A stretch of DNA of 64,000 nt. It comes from DASRJW01 sp964567755. Lineage in GTDB: Bacteria; Krumholzibacteriota; Krumholzibacteriia; G020349025. Each line of letters begins with the position of its first letter. The stretch's first letter is position 1. The translations under genes and the position numbers were made by a program. The notes below the pieces were generated by a model. The model saw only the letters and a list, made by a program, of their open reading frames with translations. It had not been told where the DNA came from and made no database searches. The stretch spans positions 186,001-250,000 of the forward strand of contig CAZMNW010000001.1 of assembly GCA_964567755.1 (NCBI GenBank). The letters run 5' to 3'. Shown piece after piece: positions 26,351-35,068 of this stretch.

Positions 26351-28091
26351 TTTCTGTCTCCTCCGGTCGCGTCTCTGTCTCGAAGTGCTGTGCACTCTGG
26401 ATGCCGCGCACGGCACCAAGGCAAACGGCGCGCAAGCGCGCATCACGGCTGCGCACGTGCTTCTCGAGCAGCTTCCTCGCTTGCGGCCAAGTGCTGTCGC
26501 CGAGAGCGATGGCAGCGCCGCGACGCAGCTCTGCCGTCCAGCCCTTCGCCGGCCAGCTGCGCCGTTCCAGCATCCCAGCCAATTCCTGCAGCGTCATTTC
26601 GTCACCCAAACGGCCGATAGCACGGAAGAAGTCATCACGCTCGTCGGCAGACCGGTCGCGGAAGCCAGGCGCCTCCAGGATCATTTGGCGCAGTTTCGGC
26701 AGTGCGCGTACGTCGCGTCGAGACGCCAGGGCCCAAACCGCGCTTTGACGCACCCGCTGCTCGCCATCTTCGAGCAGCTCACAGAGCATCGTCGTCGCGC
26801 CCGCTTGGTCGTTGGGCAGCAGCGCCCGCACGACCTCGAGACGAATGCGCGCATCGCCATGACGCTTCCAGCGGCCGAGCGGCGCCAGCACGCGCGCGCC
26901 CCCGATCCGGCCAAGAACGTGGACGAAGTCGCGCACCATCTCCACGGAGTTGCCATCGACATATTGGGCGAGGCCATGGGGATCGTCGGCGCAAAGGCTG
27001 GCGAGCACCTGGATCACTGGCTCGCGCACCTTCTCGTCTTTCACACCCTCGAGCTGCTGCCACAGAGGATGAATCCCCTCGTCCCCCAGCAACCGGAGAA
27101 TGTCCTGCACCAACGTGATCTGCGCCGGCGGAGACTGCGTGGGTTGCAAGAGAGACGCGAGCAGTCCCACGTGCACCGACCCGCACACACGCTCACCCAG
27201 GGCGCGGAGCGTCGCATAGGCGGTTGCATGCGAAGCTGCTGGGCGTAGTTTGCGCAGAACTTCCCGGACTGCATCCAGATCCTGCGCGCGCAGATGCATG
27301 TCGACGACACGCAGCAGTGCATCACGCGCCAGCGATTTCGAACCGGTGTCTTCCTCGGCGAGCTGGATGCCGCTCAGCAATTCGGCGATGCGGGCCAGCG
27401 TCGTGGCTGCTGGGGGGAAACGCGCCGCGAGCTGATTCTCCGGATCGTCCTGAAACACGCGGCGTAGCGGCGCCGTGGGCTCGTCCAGATCGAGGTCGGG
27501 AAATGCTTCGTTGCCCCTGGCGGAAGAATAAAGGGGATCGAGGCCCGCGTCGGCCGTGAGCTCATCCGCATGCGGCACGACGGAGTTGACGACATCGAAC
27601 GGCTCGCTGCCTCTAGCGCGGTTGAGCCAGAAATCATCGCGACAGCGGAAAGTGATGCGTCGCATGTCGCATTGCCACAACATTGTGGCGACCGACTCGG
27701 CCGCATCGATGCCGTCCGGGCAACGATGCAACACGCCGACGAGGCGCAGGACCTCGTCGCGCGCGGTCCCTTCCTTGAAGACGATCTCGACGACCTGACC
27801 CGCATGCAGCAGTGCGGCGGCGAGATTGCGCTGGGCACCGGGACGAGTCGCCGAAAAACCTTCGACACGCAATCCATCTGGCGTCACTTGCAGGCGTAAG
27901 AAGCGATGGACGGCCAAATGGGTATCGATCTGGCGGGTCAAGCGTTCGACGAAACCTTCGAGGCGCAACGCCAGGCGTGCACCGCCGCGCGATGTCTCTG
28001 GCCGGCCAGCGCGGACTGCTGCTTCCAGCGTGCGGACGATCCGTCGCGCGCCATGCAGGCGATTGTCTGGATCCTGCCCCACATCCGTCAT
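26325..28091 (-). CDS. HEAT-repeat-like cytoplasmic protein, partner of the HD-GYP protein
   Basis: This encodes 588 residues if translation begins at the ATG at 28091 (a GGGGG run lies nearby; an ATG 48 bp further out is also in frame). The second half, from about residue 300, is a helical array: blocks such as RDFVHVLGRIGGARVLAPL, HGDARIRLEVVRALL, DGEQRVRQSAVWALASR and RRGAAIALGDS are HEAT-like repeats. The first half is mixed alpha/beta and unassigned. No signal or membrane segment is seen. The 26-bp overlap with the HD-GYP gene indicates coupled synthesis and a joint role, probably scaffold or regulator. Similar pairs occur in Deltaproteobacteria-like genomes. Confidence 0.75.
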   Translation of the reverse strand: MTDVGQDPDNRLHGARRIVRTLEAAVRAGRPETSRGGARLALRLEGFVERLTRQIDTHLAVHRFLRLQVTPDGLRVEGFSATRPGAQRNLAAALLHAGQVVEIVFKEGTARDEVLRLVGVLHRCPDGIDAAESVATMLWQCDMRRITFRCRDDFWLNRARGSEPFDVVNSVVPHADELTADAGLDPLYSSARGNEAFPDLDLDEPTAPLRRVFQDDPENQLAARFPPAATTLARIAELLSGIQLAEEDTGSKSLARDALLRVVDMHLRAQDLDAVREVLRKLRPAASHATAYATLRALGERVCGSVHVGLLASLLQPTQSPPAQITLVQDILRLLGDEGIHPLWQQLEGVKDEKVREPVIQVLASLCADDPHGLAQYVDGNSVEMVRDFVHVLGRIGGARVLAPLGRWKRHGDARIRLEVVRALLPNDQAGATTMLCELLEDGEQRVRQSAVWALASRRDVRALPKLRQMILEAPGFRDRSADERDDFFRAIGRLGDEMTLQELAGMLERRSWPAKGWTAELRRGAAIALGDSTWPQARKLLEKHVRSRDARLRAVCLGAVRGIQSAQHFETETRPEETENVGRGLDP

Positions 28092-28274
28092 CCCATACCC
28101 CCGCAAAGGGGATGATTTCGCAAACGGGGTGCCACACATGGGGTGAATCGCGGACGAAACGCTGTTCCTGATCCGAAGCGTTCATGCGGCGCCCCCAGGC
28201 CGTGGAATGGAATGCTCGGACGGAAGCCCGGCCAGCTGCCCCACCTTGCCGTGGCCGTCGAGAGAGACGAGTGG

Positions 28275-30044
28275 CTAGCGTGCCGGCGGACCCGTGGTCG
28301 GAGTCGGCTCGATTGGGTGCAGTGTCTGCGTTGCCAGTCGTTCCGCCTGCGCCAGATGCGCCTCTGGAATTCCGGCCGCGATCAATGCCGTGCGCAAACG
28401 CGCCAGCAGTTCGGGGTCATTGTTGTGGCCGAAGTAGAACAGCTGGAACTGGTAGTAATCATCCAAAAGACGCCGTGGCGGGACCGTGCTCAACTTCTGC
28501 AGATAGTCCTGCACATGCTGTGCGAACGGGATGAAGTTGATTCCCGGCCGCCGCGCGATCTCCTGCATCAGCTCGGGATCATAGTGGATCATCTCGCCGT
28601 ACAGGTCGTCGAATCGAACCTGTTTGTAGAGAGGCAGATTCGTCGTCAACCCATAACGCAAGCGAAAGTGGATGCGCCTAGCCAGCAGCTGCTCCATGGT
28701 GACGCCACGCTCGTGACCTGGCCTGCCGCGCGCAGTGAGCGGCAGTCGCGCTAGCTCCGCGTCGGTCAGCCCCTGACTTTCCAATGCGTAGGGCAAGTGT
28801 CCAAAGTATGCGACTGCATCCTGGCCGGGCAGCAGCGCGACGCGAGCCCGCGTCCCATTCAAATGGCGCCCCAAGACTTCTCCTTGACGACGCAGAATCT
28901 CGAGCGTCTCCGCTGTGTAGTATTTGGTTTCGTCGACGATGCCGTGGACTCGGTCGCGACCGACGAACGTACGCGCCCGCAGCGGTCGCGCCGCGAGCGT
29001 CGACCCCACTATCAACACCGCCGCCGTGATTTCCACCCAGCGCCGGCGCGACCCGCGCAGCACATCCTCGACCGCAAGATACAGCAGCGGCGTCATCGGA
29101 ACGAAGAAGCGCGCGAACATGAAATCGCCCCCGAGGCGCGTCACGTAGAGGATTGTCAACAACACCTGGGTCCCCGCGAGCAACGCCGTGTCGAGATCGT
29201 GTCGACCTCGAAGGCGCAGGATCCAGCTCGCCGGGATGGCGGCGAGTCCCACGAGGAGCACGAAGTACGTGGCGAAATAGAGCCGCGTGTAATGCCAACC
29301 CTGGCTCCAGTACGCGTCGGCTCCGGACTTGGCGTAGAAGCTGTTCGGCAGCAAGTCGCCGTAGTAGATCCACCGGAAAACGAGGCACGGTGCGACGAGC
29401 GCCATCCACGTGGCGGTGAAGACGACAATCGGGCGTACTGCGCGCGTTTGCCACAGAAGAAAGGCACCGGCCGTCGCCGTGTAGAGTGCGCCTTCGGGTC
29501 GCATCAAGGTCGCGAGCGCGTACAACGCACCCGCCAAGCCGAACCGCGGTGAGGTCGCCGTGGCCGCCAAGAGCCCGAGCACAAGCAGCAGGCCGAATGG
29601 CGCCGTCTCGAGCCCGCTACTCGCGAACAACTGCGCGTCGTAATGAAGCGCCAGACTCCACGCGGCGATGGGCAGCCCCATCCATGCACCGGCACGGAGT
29701 CGCCACGCACGTTGCGCCAGGACGAAGAGCGTGGCAGCGAAGAAGAGAATCGGTAGGGTGCGACCCAGCGCGACGAGATCGAATCCCAGCCGGTTGCACG
29801 CGGCGAGCAAGATCACCCAGAGGAAATGCGTGTAGCCCTCGACACGCTCGCCCGGATTGAAGACGAGACCATGGCCGCGGAGCAGGTGATCCACGTAACG
29901 AAAGCTGATGAATACGTCGTCGCACACCCAGGCCCGGCGCAGGGTCTCGACGAGGCCGGCGGCGATGGGCAGCACGGCGACAAGAACGACCGGATTCAGG
30001 ATGGCACGGCGTTGCACGGCGGCGGAGCATAGCATGTCATCCAT
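28275..30044 (-). CDS. Membrane glycosyltransferase, AftB/LphB-like
   Basis: This encodes 589 residues with about ten hydrophobic segments in the first 350. The motif CDDVFISFRYVDHLL, followed by NPGERVEGYTHFLWV, is the signature of the arabinofuranosyltransferase AftB-like family, which uses polyprenyl-phosphate sugars on the outer membrane face. The C-terminal 200 residues are soluble and end with DDYYQFQLFYFGHNNDPELLARLR. A short relative of this tail occurs at about 60491-60574 in this same window. It is divergent from lipA. Acceptor unknown. Confidence 0.78.
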   Translation of the reverse strand: MDDMLCSAAVQRRAILNPVVLVAVLPIAAGLVETLRRAWVCDDVFISFRYVDHLLRGHGLVFNPGERVEGYTHFLWVILLAACNRLGFDLVALGRTLPILFFAATLFVLAQRAWRLRAGAWMGLPIAAWSLALHYDAQLFASSGLETAPFGLLLVLGLLAATATSPRFGLAGALYALATLMRPEGALYTATAGAFLLWQTRAVRPIVVFTATWMALVAPCLVFRWIYYGDLLPNSFYAKSGADAYWSQGWHYTRLYFATYFVLLVGLAAIPASWILRLRGRHDLDTALLAGTQVLLTILYVTRLGGDFMFARFFVPMTPLLYLAVEDVLRGSRRRWVEITAAVLIVGSTLAARPLRARTFVGRDRVHGIVDETKYYTAETLEILRRQGEVLGRHLNGTRARVALLPGQDAVAYFGHLPYALESQGLTDAELARLPLTARGRPGHERGVTMEQLLARRIHFRLRYGLTTNLPLYKQVRFDDLYGEMIHYDPELMQEIARRPGINFIPFAQHVQDYLQKLSTVPPRRLLDDYYQFQLFYFGHNNDPELLARLRTALIAAGIPEAHLAQAERLATQTLHPIEPTPTTGPPAR

Positions 30045-30126
30045 CCAGACGGCACCGCGGGTGGCTCCGTCCGAGTGGCTGCGACAAGCCCCGCGCCCAC
30101 CGGGATCCTTCGGCTATAATGCGTCG

Positions 30127-30987
30127 ATGTCGCGAACCTGCGCAGAGAACGAACGCCGCCCCGACTGGCTGAAGGTGCGCTTGCCCCAGGGCGATGGCTA
30201 CGGCCGTATCCGCGCCCTAGTCGAAGAACACCAGCTGCACACGGTATGCGAGAGCGCGCGCTGCCCAAATCTCGGCGAGTGCTGGAGCGCCGGCACCGCC
30301 ACGTTCATGATCTTGGGCGATATCTGCACACGCAGCTGCGGCTTCTGCGCCGTCACCACCGGCAAACCGATCGGGCTGGATCTCGGCGAGCCCGCGCGCC
30401 TGGCGCGCGCCATCCACACGCTCGGCGTGCGCCACGCCGTCATCACCAGCGTCAATCGCGACGATCTGAGCGACGGCGGCTCTGAGATCTTCGCGGCGTG
30501 CATCCGCGCCGTGCGCCACGAGGTCCCTGATTGTAGGATCGAAGTACTGATTCCCGATTTCCTCGGCAACTGGAACGCGTTGGACACCGTGCTGGATGCT
30601 TCACCCGAGATCCTCAATCACAACACCGAAACCGTGCCGCGCCTCTACACGCGCGTGCGGCCCAAGGCCAAATACGAACGCAGCCTCGAGCTCCTGCGCC
30701 GGGCCAAGGCGCGCGGCGCGTTCACCAAGAGCGGCCTCATGCTCGGCCTCGGAGAAACCGACGACGAGATCCGGACCGTGATGCGCGATCTCTGCGGCGT
30801 CGGCTGCGACGTCCTCACCCTCGGTCAATACTTGCAGCCGACGAAAGAGCATCTGCCCGTCGAGCGGTTCGTTCACCCCGACCTGTTCGCGCGCTTCCGC
30901 GCCGAAGCGCTCGCCATGGGCTTCCGCTACTGCGAGTCCGGCCCACTCGTCCGCAGCTCCTACCACGCCGAGCGCCAAGTGTCCTGA
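30127..30987 (+). CDS. lipA: Lipoyl synthase
   Basis: This encodes 286 residues from the ATG at 30127. LipA inserts two sulfur atoms into protein-bound octanoyl groups using two iron-sulfur clusters. The auxiliary-cluster cysteines are CESARCPNLGEC (Cys41, 46, 52) and the radical-SAM cluster is CTRSCGFC (Cys67, 71, 74). The C-terminal RSSYHA motif supplies the Ser ligand. Length is normal. The partner octanoyltransferase lipB lies 16 kb away at 46991-47680, and the lipoylated E2 next to it, so both steps of lipoylation of that complex are in the window. Confidence 0.97.
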   Translation: MSRTCAENERRPDWLKVRLPQGDGYGRIRALVEEHQLHTVCESARCPNLGECWSAGTATFMILGDICTRSCGFCAVTTGKPIGLDLGEPARLARAIHTLGVRHAVITSVNRDDLSDGGSEIFAACIRAVRHEVPDCRIEVLIPDFLGNWNALDTVLDASPEILNHNTETVPRLYTRVRPKAKYERSLELLRRAKARGAFTKSGLMLGLGETDDEIRTVMRDLCGVGCDVLTLGQYLQPTKEHLPVERFVHPDLFARFRAEALAMGFRYCESGPLVRSSYHAERQVS

Positions 30988-31035
30988 GCTCCGACATTCT
31001 CCACTTCGCCGCCCCTCGACCGCGAGCCCTGGGTC

Positions 31036-31132
31036 TGCCACATCGCAGCGATGTGGCAAGCCAAATGCAACTGCTTGCCAAAATGTCAGTTATGACGATA
31101 TGCGCAAATCAGGAATGCGATTCCTGATTTGC
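31036..31132. promoter_or_regulatory. Three adjacent perfect palindromes between lipA and the DUF4143 ATPase
   Basis: Three inverted repeats lie in 97 bp. The first, TGCCACATCGC-A-GCGATGTGGCA (31036-31058), is a perfect 23-bp palindrome with one central base. The second pairs TGGCAAGC (31054-31061) with GCTTGCCA (31073-31080) and shares its left arm with the first, so the two stems are mutually exclusive. The third, GCAAATCAGGAAT-GCG-ATTCCTGATTTGC (31104-31132), has perfect 13-bp arms and overlaps the possible TTG start at 31129 of the ATPase gene, 36 bp before the likely GTG start. No T-run follows any stem on the plus strand, so ordinary terminators are unlikely. They may be operators or an attenuator for the ATPase. 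Confidence 0.65.
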
Positions 31133-31167
31133 TTGACGAATCTGGTGGCGGCGTTCAAGCTCACACG

Positions 31168-32400
31168 GTGGAATCGGACCCTTTCATCGAGCGCACCCTG
31201 TCGGCGACTCTCCAAGCGTCGGCACGGAACTTTTCCGGTGTTGTCGTGACCGGCCCGCGTCAATCGGGCAAAACAACATTGGTTCGCAACTTGTTCGGCG
31301 CCACGCACCGCTACTGCACCTTGGACGATCCAACAGTGCGCGAGGACGCTCACCGCGATCCGACCCTTCTGCTGGCGCGCTTTCCTCCCCCAGTCATTCT
31401 GGACGAAATCCAATATGCCCCCGATATGTTGCATGCAGTCAAAGTAGACATGGATGCGCATCGCAAGCAACGAGGGCGGTACATCCTCACCGGATCACAA
31501 GTGTTTCCGCTCATGCAAGGCGTGACCGAGTCACTCGCCGGTCGAGTGGAGGTTCTGTCACTGGCTTCGATGTCGCTTCGCGAGGTGGATCGGCATCCCG
31601 ATGCGAGCACGCCGTGGCGCGAGATGCTTTTCCCGCCCCAGCCCCCGTCTCCAGCGCCCGCCTTGGAAGTGCTGCTGGATCGCATCCTTCGCGGCGGCTA
31701 TCCGGAATGCGCGCTGGACCAGAAGCTACCGTTTCGACGCTGGCATGCGGCATACGTGTCGACGTATCTCGAGCGCGACGTACGTACACTGCGCGCGATC
31801 GGGGACTTGGGTGACTTCCAGCGATTCTTGTCGGCATTGGCGGCGCGTACTGCATCACTCCTCAATCTCGAGGAACTAGGCCGCGATCTTGGCATCACGG
31901 CCAAGACCGCCAAGGCATGGCTCAGCGTGCTGGAAGCCAGCGGCCAGGTCGCGATCCTGCGACCGCACTTCGCGAATCTTGGGAAGCGCCTGGTCAAGCG
32001 CCCCAAGGTTTACTTCCTCGATACAGGAACGCAGGCTTTCCTCTTGGGCGTGTCGTCACCAGACCAATTGCTCACTGGAATCGCAGCGGGCTCACTCTTC
32101 GAATCGGCTGTAGCGGCGCAACTCTATCGTCTGCTCGCACATCGAGGCCAACCCCTTCGTCTCCACTTTTGGCGCACCGCCGCCGGACATGAGGTGGATT
32201 TCTTGCTGGAGGATGGAACCAAGCTGATTCCGATCGAAGCCAAACTCACGGCAACGCCCACCAAGCGCGACGCGGCGGGAATCGAAGAGTTTCAGCGTCT
32301 CTTCGGATCCCGCGCGGGGCGCGGAATTGTCGTCTGCTTTTGTCGCGAGAGATTCCCTCTGACCAAGACTGTCGATGCAGTGCCACTGGGTTCGTTCTGA
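31168..32400 (+). CDS. AAA_14/DUF4143 family ATPase
   Basis: This encodes 410 residues from the GTG at 31168 (a TTG at 31129 is in frame but lies inside a palindrome arm). Walker A GPRQSGKT is at 29-36, Walker B VILDEIQ follows near 77, and LTGSQVFPLM is the sensor region. The C-terminal DUF4143 domain begins near residue 200 and contains LERDVRTL and a winged-helix-like LNLEELGRDLGITAKTAKAWL stretch, then FESAVAAQLYRL and HEVDFLLEDG, a restriction-endonuclease-like fold motif. These ATPases are common, mobile-looking solitary genes of unknown function. It is followed by degraded sequence rather than a partner gene. Confidence 0.9.
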   Translation: MESDPFIERTLSATLQASARNFSGVVVTGPRQSGKTTLVRNLFGATHRYCTLDDPTVREDAHRDPTLLLARFPPPVILDEIQYAPDMLHAVKVDMDAHRKQRGRYILTGSQVFPLMQGVTESLAGRVEVLSLASMSLREVDRHPDASTPWREMLFPPQPPSPAPALEVLLDRILRGGYPECALDQKLPFRRWHAAYVSTYLERDVRTLRAIGDLGDFQRFLSALAARTASLLNLEELGRDLGITAKTAKAWLSVLEASGQVAILRPHFANLGKRLVKRPKVYFLDTGTQAFLLGVSSPDQLLTGIAAGSLFESAVAAQLYRLLAHRGQPLRLHFWRTAAGHEVDFLLEDGTKLIPIEAKLTATPTKRDAAGIEEFQRLFGSRAGRGIVVCFCRERFPLTKTVDAVPLGSF

Positions 32401-32419
32401 GGCGCCGTCGATCAAGGAA

Positions 32420-32711
32420 CGATGCGCACGGGCTTGGCCTGAGCTTGTTCTCGGTGAACTGCATCATTCTACTGCTCTTTTCGATGTGCCAGGAAGTGCG
32501 AGCCCAACCCAACCCGGATGCACCCTGGTCGGACGTGTTCAACCTTCCCGGCGCCGACGGCTCGGTGACTGTTTTCGCGGAGTTCGCCGGCAAGTTGATC
32601 GTCTCAGGCGATTTCACCAAGATCGGTCGTTTCGAGATCCCCTTAGAAACTGCAAGCCAACGGGAATCCGAGTCCATCGGGAACGAGATCCGTCGTATAA
32701 CAGAACGTTGA
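32420..32711 (+). pseudogene. Truncated N-terminal fragment of a secreted repeat-propeller protein
   Basis: The frame ending at 32711 gives a hydrophobic signal-like stretch (VNCIILLLFSMCQEVRAQ) and then WSDVFNLPGADGSVTVFAEF and GKLIVSGDFTKIG. This is one blade of the DG-x-V...GxLxxxGxF...G repeat common in FlgD-tailed secreted proteins of this kind of genome, usually followed by many more copies. Here it stops after one repeat, and no clear start codon with ribosome site precedes the signal. The fragment appears to be the broken 5' end of a larger lost gene. Confidence 0.45.
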
Positions 32712-32864
32712 ATTCAGCTTCCTGACCCAGGGCGTAAGTGGTGAGATCGAAGACGGCGCGGCGGTGTCACGTGGACCAAGTGGCGCTGAGGTCGCATCAG
32801 TCTTGACTTCGGTCGTCGGGGAGCTCCACAACCCGGAACCGTCGCTTCTGCGGACTCCGCCGAC

Positions 32865-34730
32865 CTACGGCTGCGCGCGTTCCGGGATGACACCGAAATG
32901 GGCTTCGAAGACGGCATCGCCCGCCGCCGGATCCAAGGGCTGCGGATTTTCCGTCGTGTGCTCGGCGAAAACGGGCATCGACTGCAGTACCGCGGTGACC
33001 GCGCAAACCGCGACGACTTCTGGCGCGAAGCGGTAGTGCCCGCGGAGATCGGTACGTGTGACGCGGAGCACGCGACATGTCGATAGGAGCTGAACCTCGA
33101 CAGCGGGGATTCCGGCCTCGCCGGGGTCACGGACGCCGTCTCGGTCCCAGTCGGCGAACACGACGCCCTCGATGGCCAACGCAGACCCTGGCGGCGGAAT
33201 GCTGTCCGGTGGCGCGACTCCGAAGTTCACCTCGAAGACCATGCTGCCGTCCGCCGATGGCCCAAACAAATACACTGGGTTCGGCGTCGTGTCGATCCAA
33301 TCACCGTAGTGTTGCACGGCCCACGGCATCGGGCAGGGCACCTGGGCGCCAATCAGTCTGTAATGACCGTTCTGGTCGGTGCGCGTGTACGCCAAGGCGG
33401 GAAGCATGCACTCGAGTGCGGCTGCGGTTACTTCGACGTCCGCCACCCCCGCTTCGCCGCGGTCGCGCGCACCGTTGCGATTTCCGTCCAGGTACACCAC
33501 GCCCTCGACGAAGAGCTCCAACTGCGTCGAATCTTGGGGAGCGACACCGAAGTTCGCCACCAACACCAAACCGCCGGTCGGCGGGCGATCGAATACGACT
33601 GGGTTGGGACTGGTGTCCACGTGGCCCGCGATGGGTTCCCGGTGCACCACGAAGGGTGGAGCGCACTCAGGAAGTTGCATCGTGTAACGGCCGTTCTCGT
33701 CGGTGCGCGACTCGATGGGCGCGAATGTCGGACAGTTCGGCGCGGCACCCGATACGAGCACGCCAGGCAAGCCAGGCTCACCCCGATCGCGCACCCCATT
33801 GTGATTCTGGTCCGAAAAGACCGCGCCGCTCACCGCAACGACCAGCGCAGGTTTCGCCGAGCAAGCGAAGTCGCCGCGCCCGAAACCGGAGAGCGTCCCG
33901 TCGGGGTTGAGAAGGATCAGCACTTGCATTCTTGTGGGTGTCGTCGGCACGCACCCGCCGGTGTTCCAGATCAACTCATAGAGGCCTGGTTCGCTGACCG
34001 TGAATGCGTAGTGGCCACGCTCGTCTGTCTCTGCCATCTGCACCGTGCTGTCGAAGACGAGAGAGACGGTGTGGCCGCCCATGCCGAAATCGCCTTCCTG
34101 CCTGCGGCCGTCTCCGTTCAGGTCACCGAAGACGAAACCCGAGATCTCGCCTGTGGCCGGTTGCGGTTCCGCGAGATTCAAACGGGCGTGAAATGCGAAG
34201 CTCCCGTTCGAAGGGTCATGAAACACCCACTCCATCGACTCGGAGGTCTCGCCGGGTTCGAGCACCCCGTCGTCTCCATAGGTCCCGCCGTGGTCGAAGA
34301 CGCAGGACGTCGGGCAGGTCGCGCATTCCCACTCGATGCATGCGGCGTTCACGGGGCGCACGTCTTCCGGGACGAAGTCGGTGACGGTGATCCCTACCGG
34401 ACCTGGCAAGGCGTTGTTGGAGGTGTTCCGCACCGCGACCTGTGCACGCACCAGTTGGCTATCCGGATTCTGTTCGATGCCGGTGACCACGAGCCGGAAC
34501 GGGGAGAAGCTGCCGTCCGGGGATTCGAGGCTGAATTCCAGGGCTCGGCCTCTGGCGTCATAGAGGCCACGGTAATCGGTGGAATCGTTGGGCAAACCGG
34601 GGGCGGGCCGCTGCGGATCGTCACCACAACCGGGAAGCGCACTCGCGACCGCGAGGAACGCGCTCACGAAGAAGCGGCCTAACCTGTTCTCATCGCGCGA
34701 GCCCGGAACGCGCCGATCGAGGACCAACAT
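32865..34730 (-). CDS. SdrD_B-repeat surface lipoprotein
   Basis: This encodes 621 residues from the ATG at 34730, with GGAGG 7 bp upstream; the frame beyond it is non-coding. A lipobox ASALPGC is followed by a short linker. After a 150-residue N-terminal domain with cysteines (WECATCPTSC), four SdrD_B-type repeats follow, each opening with the calcium-loop signature: GFVFGDLNGDGRR, GAVFSDQNHNGVRD, GVVYLDGNRNGARD and GVVFADWDRDGVRD, each then GE-x-G. Such stalk domains hold an adhesin or enzyme away from the cell. No terminal catalytic domain is seen, so this may be a stand-alone surface protein. Confidence 0.85.
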   Translation of the reverse strand: MLVLDRRVPGSRDENRLGRFFVSAFLAVASALPGCGDDPQRPAPGLPNDSTDYRGLYDARGRALEFSLESPDGSFSPFRLVVTGIEQNPDSQLVRAQVAVRNTSNNALPGPVGITVTDFVPEDVRPVNAACIEWECATCPTSCVFDHGGTYGDDGVLEPGETSESMEWVFHDPSNGSFAFHARLNLAEPQPATGEISGFVFGDLNGDGRRQEGDFGMGGHTVSLVFDSTVQMAETDERGHYAFTVSEPGLYELIWNTGGCVPTTPTRMQVLILLNPDGTLSGFGRGDFACSAKPALVVAVSGAVFSDQNHNGVRDRGEPGLPGVLVSGAAPNCPTFAPIESRTDENGRYTMQLPECAPPFVVHREPIAGHVDTSPNPVVFDRPPTGGLVLVANFGVAPQDSTQLELFVEGVVYLDGNRNGARDRGEAGVADVEVTAAALECMLPALAYTRTDQNGHYRLIGAQVPCPMPWAVQHYGDWIDTTPNPVYLFGPSADGSMVFEVNFGVAPPDSIPPPGSALAIEGVVFADWDRDGVRDPGEAGIPAVEVQLLSTCRVLRVTRTDLRGHYRFAPEVVAVCAVTAVLQSMPVFAEHTTENPQPLDPAAGDAVFEAHFGVIPERAQP

Positions 34731-35068
34731 CTCATACCTCCTCGATGTGCAGACCGGACCAGGAGAGTGGCTGAAAACCCAGCCATGCACCCTCAATTTA
34801 GCACTTTCGGCACCGCCTGCCAGGGGGTAGGAGGCCCATCGACTCTATGGCGCATCGTGGCCCTCAACGCTTTGGAGGCCCCAGGCTGGCCTAGACCGGC
34901 CCTAGAATTGTCCCTCTAACCAAACAGGACGGATTCTCGCAAATATGTCCTCCACAGGAGGACAACTGCGAAACGTGATTCGCCCAAAGATGACCGATGC
35001 GCGTCCATGCGGCTCGAGCGGAGGCGCCTGACAGCATCGAAACCAGTCTGGCCCCGTCGAATCGAGCC
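34731..35068. other. Intergenic region with one stem-loop
   Basis: This 338-bp stretch lies between the AGCS symporter stop and the SdrD_B start, both on the minus strand. It has no open frame with coding character. At 34946-34964 is a perfect hairpin, TGTCCTCC-ACA-GGAGGACA. On the minus strand it is followed by TATTTG rather than a full T-run, so it is at best a weak terminator for the symporter gene 105 bp upstream; alternatively it is a leader element of the SdrD_B transcript. Confidence 0.4.
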
